In this document: piece by piece, positions 57,276-64,000 of the stretch
How the letters are laid out: every line of letters starts with the position of its first letter
Numbering within the stretch: position 1 is the stretch's first letter
Source: Parabacteroides sp. AM08-6
GTDB taxonomy: Bacteria; Bacteroidota; Bacteroidia; Bacteroidales; Tannerellaceae
Assembly (NCBI RefSeq): GCF_003473295.1
Contig: NZ_QRMP01000002.1
Span: 369,713 to 433,712 of the forward strand
Reading direction: 5' to 3'
DNA length: 64,000 bases
Notes under the pieces: model-generated
What the model was told of the DNA's origin: nothing
Database searches by the model: none
Seen by the model: the letters and a program-made list of their open reading frames with translations, nothing else
Made by a program: the position numbers and the translations under genes

Positions 57276-58297
57276 TATAAAGTTACCGGAGTGCCTTCAC
57301 AAACTTTCTGCTGGCCTTCCACAATGACTTCGTCTCCCTCTTCCAGACCGGAAATTACCGTTATTCCCTGCGCTGTAAATTCCCCACAAGTGATGATACG
57401 TTTGGTCGCCTTTCCGTTTTCCTTCACCCACACAAAAGAACGATTCCTTTCATCCAATTGTACGACATTGGCAGGGAGTATATGTGAGGCGGCATTGTCC
57501 TCTTGGGTGAGTGTTACTTCTGCCACCATACCGGGCATCAAATCTTCTCCGGTATTCTTAACGCATATCTTCACGTCATACGAACGTGACAATGGATTGG
57601 CCACAATTCCTTTTTCCGTAACGTCTCCAACAAACAGCTTTCCACCTAATGCGGGAACTTTGATGGTGGCTCTCTGGCGAAGAGCAATGCCCGCAATTTC
57701 TGTCTCGGGAACTGCTATTTTTACATTTAGCTGTTCAGCCGTCACCAATTTGACAACAGGCATTCCGGGAACTACATTCTGTCCCACTTCTGCCACTTTT
57801 TCGGCAATAACACCACTATAGGGAGCGTAAAGTTTGCAATCCTCCAGGTTCTTACGGGCAATCTCCTCCATGGAGCGTGCCTGCTGTACTTTACTTTGTA
57901 TTTCCACCCATTTGACTTCGGCCAGGCTACCCTTGTCATGCAGCTCTTTCATCCTGCGGTAAGCATCTTCTGCCTGTTCCAGGGAAGACTTTGCTGCGCT
58001 ATAACTGCTTTGCATGGATGCAGAATCGACAGTGGCAATCAATGTCCCTTTACGCACGTGGTCGCCAAGTCTCACATGTAGTTTTTTTACTGTTCCCATC
58101 ACAGGGAAACTGAGTGAAGTGTTACTCGCTTCTTCTACTGTTCCGGAAAAAGTTCCTTTTTCGGACAGTACGGAAGATGCCGTTTGGATAGTTTTTACTT
58201 TTACCGGACCGGGCAGTTGTGAACTACTGTCTTTTTCCTGATGACAACTGCTTAAAACAAGAGGCAGGACCATAAAAACGTAACAGATTGTTTTCAT
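57275..58297 (-). CDS. RND efflux periplasmic adaptor (HlyD/MFP family) lipoprotein
   Basis: 340 residues from the ATG at 58297. An open frame continues 53 codons further, but this start gives a signal peptide with lipobox LSSC (Cys18). Beta-barrel and lipoyl domains flank a helical hairpin: VKKLHVRLGDHVRKGTLIATVDSASMQSSYSAAKSSLEQAEDAYRRM, then APYSGVIAEKVAEVGQNVVPGMPVVKLV and the C-terminal VISGLEEGDEVIVEGQQKV. It links the RND pump to the TolC tunnel. It is first in the operon and divergent from the AraC regulator. Confidence 0.94.
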   Translation of the reverse strand: MKTICYVFMVLPLVLSSCHQEKDSSSQLPGPVKVKTIQTASSVLSEKGTFSGTVEEASNTSLSFPVMGTVKKLHVRLGDHVRKGTLIATVDSASMQSSYSAAKSSLEQAEDAYRRMKELHDKGSLAEVKWVEIQSKVQQARSMEEIARKNLEDCKLYAPYSGVIAEKVAEVGQNVVPGMPVVKLVTAEQLNVKIAVPETEIAGIALRQRATIKVPALGGKLFVGDVTEKGIVANPLSRSYDVKICVKNTGEDLMPGMVAEVTLTQEDNAASHILPANVVQLDERNRSFVWVKENGKATKRIITCGEFTAQGITVISGLEEGDEVIVEGQQKVCEGTPVTL

Positions 58298-58429
58298 ACT
58301 TTCTTTGTCTTTTTTTATCTTTATAGAAAATTTGACTGCAAAAGAATGGTGTTTTGGAAGATAAATAAATACTTGCATTTCTTCAAAAGTGTCTGAATTG
58401 TCATATTTGAAAAGCGGATAGAGGATATC

Positions 58430-58478
58430 GAACACTATGTGGGAAAAATAGAACACTACCGATTCGGAAAAAATCGGT
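58430..58478. promoter_or_regulatory. Direct repeats and dyad between the efflux operon and its AraC regulator
   Basis: GAACACTA occurs at 58430-58437 and 58451-58458, 21 bp apart, that is two helical turns on the same face, as AraC-family proteins often bind. Directly next to it ACCGATT (58458-58464) and AATCGGT (58472-58478) form a perfect 7-bp dyad. The block is in the divergent intergenic region if the regulator starts at 58505. It is a good operator candidate, by inference only. Confidence 0.5.
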
Positions 58479-58504
58479 TACTTCGCAATCAAAAAAGAAC
58501 ACAG

Positions 58505-59440
58505 ATGGAAAAAGATAAAAATACAATTTCGCATAATGTAGACTTGAAGAATATCCTGTCAGAAGGGTGTGCTTATCATGATGACAATATTACGATGATA
58601 GACCGATTACAGAATATCCATGCCAAACATCTAATGAAAACGGATGCGTATGTTGTTGTACTATGCCTGAAGGGGAAAGGTTCCTTTTGTATGGATAACA
58701 CACCTTATACCATTAATGAAAACGATTTACTTATCTGCCATCCAAATGTCATACTGGAAAACGCCATGGTCAGTGTAAATTTTGAGTGTCGTGGTTTTAT
58801 TTTCTCATCGCAATATGTCCAGCAGCAGAACATCATCTCAAATGAAAGCTGGAATCTGAGAATGCTCCTTGAAAAGTATCCTATTCTTTCTCTGATACCG
58901 AGAGAAGTAAATGCCTTTATGCAGTATTATGACCTGCTCCGGTCTAAGTTGATTGATCCTCCTCATAAATATCAGGAAGAATTGATAAGTGCCATACTAC
59001 AAGCATTCTCTTATGATTTTTACAGGATTCAAGAACGTTTTACACAGCAGGTTCCGCAAAATATGCTCTGTTCTGCTGAAATTCTATTCAAAAAATTCAT
59101 TAACTTGCTCTCCACCTTCTCGCCTAGAGAACGTAAGGTCAAATTTTATGCAGATAAGTTGTTTATCTCTCCAAAATATTTGTCTAGTGTCTGCAAAGCT
59201 CAAAGTGGGTATACGGTTTCTGTATTAATTAATCAGTTTGTTGTTAAAGACATAGAGTTTATGCTTAAACAACCTGATAAAAGTATCAAGGATATTGTCA
59301 ATGAGATAAATTTCCCGAATATTTCTTTTTTCGGAAAGTATGTCAGAACACATTTTGGAATGTCTCCCCGGGAATACAGACTCAAGTTGCTTGGTAGAAC
59401 GACATCGAAAATATCGCAATCCGAAGATAATGAAAAGTAA
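58505..59440 (+). CDS. AraC-family transcriptional regulator of the efflux operon
   Basis: 311 residues from the second in-frame ATG (58505). An earlier ATG at 58439 would put 22 low-complexity residues over the operator-like repeats, so I prefer the later. The N-terminal half is a cupin-like sensor domain (VVVLCLKGKGSFCMDNTPYTINENDLLICHPN). The C-terminal 100 residues hold the paired HTH domain (KFYADKLFISPKYLSSVCKAQSGYTVSVLIN, then IKDIVNEINFPNISFFGKYVRTHFGMSPREYR). It is divergent from the pump genes and probably activates or represses them after sensing a small molecule. Confidence 0.9.
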   Translation: MEKDKNTISHNVDLKNILSEGCAYHDDNITMIDRLQNIHAKHLMKTDAYVVVLCLKGKGSFCMDNTPYTINENDLLICHPNVILENAMVSVNFECRGFIFSSQYVQQQNIISNESWNLRMLLEKYPILSLIPREVNAFMQYYDLLRSKLIDPPHKYQEELISAILQAFSYDFYRIQERFTQQVPQNMLCSAEILFKKFINLLSTFSPRERKVKFYADKLFISPKYLSSVCKAQSGYTVSVLINQFVVKDIEFMLKQPDKSIKDIVNEINFPNISFFGKYVRTHFGMSPREYRLKLLGRTTSKISQSEDNEK

Positions 59441-59465
59441 ATTTGCCTGACCGCAACTTTATATT

Positions 59466-60047
59466 TCATTCATCAAGGACAACGTTGGTAGTACCGTCCG
59501 ATTTTTTCACTAAATAAACATATTTTCTAATTGCGGGGTTCTTAATATTATAAACTTCTTTATCATTTACCTTCCAAGATATAATGTTGCTGGCATAATA
59601 AAGTCCGTTGTCGACTTTATGATCCTGATATTGAAAAGTTACATCCATCCTGTCGGCTACTCCTTTATAATATACATAAAATGTATAATTGCTGCGTCTC
59701 GAGTCCCCAAAAGCATAAGTGAAGAACTCATATAACCCTTTGTTCTCGTTGAAGAGAATGCTGTTGTATTCGTTATTGTAGCGACTGTTTTTGTATAAAG
59801 ATTCTATAACAGGTTGGGAATCCAATTGTTCTAAACTACTGACCGGCAACGTGCTGTAATCTTCCGGATCAATCAAGTCATTGCCATCCTCATCTACATA
59901 AAAAAATCTCAATACATTGCCGGTATGGAACGGAGCGCCATCGGGCATACTGTCATACCACTTATCGTTGTCATCATCATTACAGCTAACAAAGCTAAGC
60001 GTTCCAAAGAATAATACTAATATTCCGAAAATAAAATTAGTTTTCAT
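59466..60047 (-). CDS. Lipoprotein of unknown function after GH27
   Basis: 193 residues. Signal peptide with lipobox FVSC, then an acidic stretch (NDDDNDKWYD). The mature part is beta-rich: LRFFYVDEDGNDLIDPEDY, YEFFTYAFGDSRRSNYTFYVYYKGVADRMDVTFQYQ and SWKVNDKEVYNIKNPAIRKYVYLVKK. I do not recognise a named domain. It lies 35 bp after the GH27 gene, so the two are probably co-transcribed. A surface or periplasmic binding role fits, but is unproven. Confidence 0.75.
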   Translation of the reverse strand: MKTNFIFGILVLFFGTLSFVSCNDDDNDKWYDSMPDGAPFHTGNVLRFFYVDEDGNDLIDPEDYSTLPVSSLEQLDSQPVIESLYKNSRYNNEYNSILFNENKGLYEFFTYAFGDSRRSNYTFYVYYKGVADRMDVTFQYQDHKVDNGLYYASNIISWKVNDKEVYNIKNPAIRKYVYLVKKSDGTTNVVLDE

Positions 60048-60082
60048 CTGTACATTTATTTAAGTTGAATCTCTCCCTGATA

Positions 60083-61711
60083 TTATAAAATACGTATATA
60101 GTCAATCGCCGGCATCGGACCGGATGGATTGCTCAAAGAGATGGAGTTTTGTCCGGCTTTCAGGTCGATGTCGAGTGAAAGGGTTGCGGTAGTCCCCGGG
60201 GCGATAACCGGTAATTTGCGGGTGGCTACAGGCTGTGCGTTGATACTGATAGTGATGCTCTGAGGTGCATCTGCGTCGGGCATGGCATAGACGATGTCTA
60301 AATGACAATTTCCACCATTGGTCCTATAGACATTCGTCCATTGAATATTGTTATCATTACTGAAACCTAACCATTCGACTCCCACGCCACCACTATAATA
60401 TGGACGCTTGACAAAGATAGCAGTTCGGGCAACTTGATGATTGACAAGTTCCTGATAGGCCCCGAGGTATGCTGTTTCAGCCTCATAGATGCTACGTTCG
60501 GTACGTTGTTCTGTTGTCAGGGCATAAATTCGAGTTCCATGCGCCGGGACGAGAACGGAAAGAGAATCATTGGTAATGTTGATATTGTCAGCGTTCGGAG
60601 ATACATTTTGACGTTCATACAAATCACGTATGGCCGTGAGTTTTTTTAGGCAAATATCTGCAAGGCTTAAGGTGATACGAGTAGCCTGGTCGGTAGGGTT
60701 GTAAAAAGCCACTGCCCGGCGATTGCCGTTCGGCTGTTCGATATCTTTGACTAAAACGTAGCATTCGTCTGTATGGCTCACTACGTATGCCTGCTGGTGA
60801 GGTGCTTGCTGATTGAGTGCGATAAGTTCCGGATTGGAAAGTAGCGTGAGTGTGGCAGGCTGGATGGTCGTTATGTCGCAACCGATGAGTAGTGGCGAGC
60901 ACATCATACACCATAGTCCGAAATGCGTCCTATCTTCTTCTTCTGTCATTCCACGTCCCACTTCCAGCATGTCCATATCATTGTAATGTCCTTCCGAGGC
61001 AAAGGCGGAAAGATAGAGATTTTGATGGATAATATCTTTTACGGACCCCCATGAGGGCGAAATGTCGTGTGAGATACGCCAAGAGTCGGCTACTTGGCTG
61101 ACCCATGTACCGGGATAGTCCCAACGGCAGACGTTCAGACGTACGTCTTTTTTGCCTGTTTTATTGATGGCATCCCGGATAGCAGTGTAACGTTCGCGTT
61201 CGGAGAGTTGCAACTGTTCTGCATTTTGCTTGGCATCTCCGCCGCAGAAATCTACTTTGATGAAATCGAAGCCGAGCTGGCGGAAAAAGAAGTCGGCATC
61301 CTGTTGGTCGTGTCCATACATTCCCACGCCTACTCCCGATTTGTCCGCATCCCAAAACGACCCGCATGTGTTACATCCGGCATCGCTATAAATTCCGGCT
61401 TTCAACCCAAGTTGGTGGATGTGTTGTACAACCGGTTTCAATCCCCGTGGAAACCGCTCTGCGTGAATGAGCAACTGCCCTTCTTTATCACGTCCTCCGA
61501 AATACCCATCGTCAATATTGATGTATTTGTATCCAACTGTATGTAACCCTGTGCCGATTAAAGCATCCGCTTGACTACAGATGAGCGAGTCGTTGATGTT
61601 GACGCGGTAAGTATTCCATGAACTCCAGCCCATAAGCGGAGAGTTTTGAGCTTGTACCATGACGGATGAAGCAACAAAAATCAGGGTAATGATATGGTGA
61701 AATTTTGTCAT
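60083..61711 (-). CDS. GH27-family alpha-galactosidase-like enzyme with C-terminal carbohydrate-binding-like domain
   Basis: 542 residues. Signal peptide (cleavage after VQAQ), then the GH27 barrel: PLMGWSSWNTYRVNIND, YKYINIDDGYFGGRD, LGLKAGIYSDAGCNTCG, nucleophile Asp154 in FDFIKVDFCGGD and acid/base Asp216 in SWRISHDISPSW, then CSPLLIGCDI. From about residue 405 there is a beta-sandwich (SIYEAETAYLGAYQELVN ... GGVGVEWLGFSN) like a CBM35/CBM6 module. It should remove alpha-linked galactose (or beta-L-arabinopyranose, a known GH27 variant) in the periplasm. It is upstream of the lipoprotein gene. Confidence 0.93.
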   Translation of the reverse strand: MTKFHHIITLIFVASSVMVQAQNSPLMGWSSWNTYRVNINDSLICSQADALIGTGLHTVGYKYINIDDGYFGGRDKEGQLLIHAERFPRGLKPVVQHIHQLGLKAGIYSDAGCNTCGSFWDADKSGVGVGMYGHDQQDADFFFRQLGFDFIKVDFCGGDAKQNAEQLQLSERERYTAIRDAINKTGKKDVRLNVCRWDYPGTWVSQVADSWRISHDISPSWGSVKDIIHQNLYLSAFASEGHYNDMDMLEVGRGMTEEEDRTHFGLWCMMCSPLLIGCDITTIQPATLTLLSNPELIALNQQAPHQQAYVVSHTDECYVLVKDIEQPNGNRRAVAFYNPTDQATRITLSLADICLKKLTAIRDLYERQNVSPNADNINITNDSLSVLVPAHGTRIYALTTEQRTERSIYEAETAYLGAYQELVNHQVARTAIFVKRPYYSGGVGVEWLGFSNDNNIQWTNVYRTNGGNCHLDIVYAMPDADAPQSITISINAQPVATRKLPVIAPGTTATLSLDIDLKAGQNSISLSNPSGPMPAIDYIRIL

Positions 61712-61736
61712 TGTGTAACAGATTTTATTTAAGTCA

Positions 61737-61744
61737 CAAAGATA
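61737..61744 (-). promoter_or_regulatory. -7 promoter motif for GH27
   Basis: TATCTTTG on the minus strand, exact match, 25 bp before the start. The divergent region up to 61940 also holds TTAATTTG (61901-61908, plus), one base off consensus, for the esterase gene. Confidence 0.5.
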
Positions 61745-61940
61745 TACAAATCAGCTTAAAATAGGTAATCTTTTTTACCCAAACAAATAGTGCCTTTTGA
61801 AGAAGCAGAACGGAATATTCATCCGTATGATTGATAGATAATGCGCAAATCTGAAAGATTTTAAATCAGAATTTAAACCGCTTGTTTGCTACATATTCGT
61901 TTAATTTGCATAAAACATGTATCACCTTAAATTACAGTGT

Positions 61941-63869
61941 ATGAAAAAGATTGGAATATTAATATTGTTTTTTCAATTTGTAGGTTTGTTTCTGCTGAAA
62001 GCGGAAGTAAAAGTTGCCGGATTATTTGGGAACAACATGGTACTTCAACGTGAGCGGCCCGTTAAAATATGGGGACAGGCTGATAAAAACGAGATGGTTG
62101 AGGTCAGTTTCAAAGAGCAGACGCTCAAAACACGTGCAAACAGGAAGGGGGAATGGCAGGTTACACTTGCCCCGATGTCGCATGGTGGTCCTTATAGCCT
62201 GGAGGTAAAAGGTAAAAATAATACGATTCGGTATGATAATATATTGGTCGGAGATGTCTGGTTGTGTAGCGGGCAGTCCAACATGGAATGGGTGGTTTCT
62301 TTGGCTGGAAATGCGCAGCAGGAGATAGAAGATGCTGACTATCCGATGATACGTTCTTTGAATGTTCCGAAGTCGTTGCATGTTATTCCACAACAAGAGA
62401 CTCAGGGCTCATGGGATGTTTGCAGTCCTTCGACTGTCGGAAATTTCTCGGCTGTAGCCTATTTTTATGCTCGTGAGCTTTATCGTAAATTAGGGATACC
62501 TATCGGAATTATCAATTCTTCTTGGGGAGGAACTGTAATAGAGGCTTGGATAAGTCCTGATGTATATGAAGCTCTTCCTGCAGATGTACAGCGCCCGGAA
62601 GATACCGGAATGTTGGAAAGTATCCGGAAATATATGAAAGCCAATAAAGGGAAGACGATGAAGGATTATCAGGAAGCTGTTGCGGTGGATAAAGGTATGA
62701 CCGGAAAATGGTATGCCGAGGCAACGGATGTTTCCTCTTGGGATGAAATGCAAATACCGCAAGAATGGGGTACAACGCCATTGGCTGCAGTAGACGGGCA
62801 TGTTTGGTTCCGGTTGGATTTTACACTTCCGGAAGCAAATGCCGGTAAACCGGCAGTATTGCATCTTGGCAGGATAGACGATAATGATATTTCCTGGGTG
62901 AACGGAAAAGAGGTGGGCTACACAAACGGATATGGTGAAGAACGTATCTATAATATACCCGCGGGACTCTTAAAAGCAGGTAAGAATAGTGTCACGGTCA
63001 GAGTGACGGATGATATGGGACCGGGCGGTTTTATCGGTGAAGCAAAAGACGTGTATCTGGAAATAGGTGCGCAGAATGTCTCTTTGGCAGGAAAATGGAA
63101 ATATAATCCTTCTTTGGTGAATGAGTCTTTTCATAAGGCAAGCCTGAGCCCTAATACCATTCATTCCTCTCTTTATAATTCAATGATTCATCCTTTTACA
63201 CAATTCCCGATAAAAGGTGCTATCTGGTATCAGGGGGAATCGAATACCGATATGCCGATAGCTTATCAGACTTTATTCCCGGCTCTTATCAATGACTGGC
63301 GTGATAAGTGGGGATATGAATTTCCTTTCTATTGGGTGCAACTTGCTAATTTTATGGAAAAAGACTTAGTTCCGGTGGAAAGTGGCTGGTCCGGTGTACG
63401 GGATGCGCAACAAATGACTCTTTCTCTTCCTCAAACGGGTCAAGCTGTTATTATTGATATAGGCGAAGCGGGTAATATCCATCCGGCAAATAAACAGGAA
63501 GTTGGACGCCGTCTGGCTTTGAATGCTTTTAATAAGACGTATGGATATCGTGATGTTATTTTTTCAGGTCCTACGGTGGCTTCTATTGAAAAGAAAGGGG
63601 ATAAGGTATTGCTGACTTTTGATACGCATGGCTCGGCATTGGATGTAAAGAATAAGTACGGATTTATTGAAGGATTTACTTTGGCCGGTGCAGATGGTAA
63701 ATATGAGTGGGCGAAAGCGTGGATTGATAATGGAAAGGTTGTTGTATGGAGCGAAAAAGTTCCGGCTCCGGCATTTATCCGGTATGGATGGGGAAATAAT
63801 CCGGATGTAAATCTTTTTAATAAAGAGGGATTACCGGCTTCTCCTTTTAGTACGGCTATTGGAAAGTAA
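61941..63869 (+). CDS. Sialate O-acetylesterase-like SGNH hydrolase, exported
   Basis: 642 residues from the ATG at 61941 (MKKIGILIL), which begins a good signal peptide; an ATG eight codons earlier lies too close to the -7-like motif at 61901-61908. An N-terminal beta domain precedes the SGNH/SASA fold: Ser in CSGQSNMEW, WYQGESNTD as the Asn/Gly block, and Asp and His in IDIGEAGNIHPANKQE. A galactose-binding-like beta domain (VDGHVWFRLDFTLPEA ... KAGKNSVTVRVTDD) is inserted in the catalytic domain, the usual layout of this family. It should remove acetyl groups from sialic acid or plant glycans in the periplasm, exposing them to glycosidases. It stands divergent to GH27. Confidence 0.9.
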   Translation: MKKIGILILFFQFVGLFLLKAEVKVAGLFGNNMVLQRERPVKIWGQADKNEMVEVSFKEQTLKTRANRKGEWQVTLAPMSHGGPYSLEVKGKNNTIRYDNILVGDVWLCSGQSNMEWVVSLAGNAQQEIEDADYPMIRSLNVPKSLHVIPQQETQGSWDVCSPSTVGNFSAVAYFYARELYRKLGIPIGIINSSWGGTVIEAWISPDVYEALPADVQRPEDTGMLESIRKYMKANKGKTMKDYQEAVAVDKGMTGKWYAEATDVSSWDEMQIPQEWGTTPLAAVDGHVWFRLDFTLPEANAGKPAVLHLGRIDDNDISWVNGKEVGYTNGYGEERIYNIPAGLLKAGKNSVTVRVTDDMGPGGFIGEAKDVYLEIGAQNVSLAGKWKYNPSLVNESFHKASLSPNTIHSSLYNSMIHPFTQFPIKGAIWYQGESNTDMPIAYQTLFPALINDWRDKWGYEFPFYWVQLANFMEKDLVPVESGWSGVRDAQQMTLSLPQTGQAVIIDIGEAGNIHPANKQEVGRRLALNAFNKTYGYRDVIFSGPTVASIEKKGDKVLLTFDTHGSALDVKNKYGFIEGFTLAGADGKYEWAKAWIDNGKVVVWSEKVPAPAFIRYGWGNNPDVNLFNKEGLPASPFSTAIGK

Positions 63870-63905
63870 GAGCTTCAATTAATCAGATAGTTGTGTCGAA
63901 AATAA

Positions 63906-63951
63906 AAAAGCACCTGTTCGTTTTAGAAAACGAATGGGTGCTTTTCTTTAT
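63906..63951 (+). terminator. Intrinsic terminator after the esterase gene
   Basis: 19-bp arms (63906-63924 and 63927-63945, two wobble pairs in the middle, A-rich outer ends) around a 2-nt loop, then TCTTTATTTT. A strong hairpin 36 bp after the stop. Confidence 0.8.
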
Positions 63952-64000
63952 TTTCACTCAACAGGGCAAACGCATTAGGAATAAAAATCAAAAGCCCCTT

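Noticed and set aside
58298..58456. 53-residue N-terminal extension of the efflux adaptor
   Set aside because: It lies in the divergent regulatory region and would destroy the lipoprotein signal that starts at 58297.

Overview
The window is a chromosomal segment of a gut-type Bacteroidales bacterium, probably Bacteroides or Parabacteroides. The evidence is tandem SusC/SusD pairs, many lipoproteins, the Bacteroidetes -33/-7 promoter style (TTG or TTTG, about 20 nt, then TAnnTTTG) before many genes, moderate G+C, and almost no Shine-Dalgarno sequences. I cannot name the species. There is no phage, IS element or CRISPR array.

Left part (1-17431, all minus strand). Five tightly packed genes (7002 down to 1748) encode a membrane tetraheme cytochrome c fused to a SUMF1-like domain, a Tat-exported Gfo/Idh/MocA oxidoreductase, a Tat-exported TIM-barrel sugar isomerase, a RIC/hemerythrin-like protein that has lost most iron ligands, and a LuxR-type regulator. 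A TonB-dependent receptor cut by the window edge follows, with its own promoter overlapped by a perfect dyad. Upstream are a cytosolic-looking Gfo/Idh/MocA gene with an exported GH2 beta-galactosidase, then a giant alpha-2-macroglobulin-like protein.

Middle (17432-23417). This is housekeeping: tRNA-Trp, a glutamine synthetase, a MUG-like DNA glycosylase, an unknown protein, an MgtC-family membrane protein and an NhaD antiporter.

Accessory locus (23418-36852, minus strand). A DUF1080 protein (3-keto-disaccharide hydrolase family), a third Gfo/Idh/MocA enzyme (Tat signal), a DUF1735 lipoprotein, two SusC/SusD pairs and a terminal lipoprotein form an apparent polysaccharide-utilization-like operon with no glycoside hydrolase and no adjacent regulator. 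Its upstream region has a perfect 17-bp inverted repeat around a 113-bp segment carrying a -7 promoter motif that points AWAY from the operon. This looks like an invertible promoter in the OFF orientation and is the best candidate here for an undescribed system: a phase-variable, oxidation-based glycoside utilization locus.

Right part (37001-64000). It holds ABC-F ATPase, MFS, YitT, aminotransferase and FtsX-like permease genes (plus); a glycosyltransferase; lysC-lysA; hisH-hisA-hisF-hisIE-ftsE (minus); two identical tRNA-Asp genes; a pRiA4b ORF-3-like protein; an RND efflux operon with a divergent AraC regulator; a GH27 enzyme with a lipoprotein; and a sialate O-acetylesterase-like enzyme. 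Promoter calls are motif matches read by eye. Functions are family assignments from protein sequence, not database searches.
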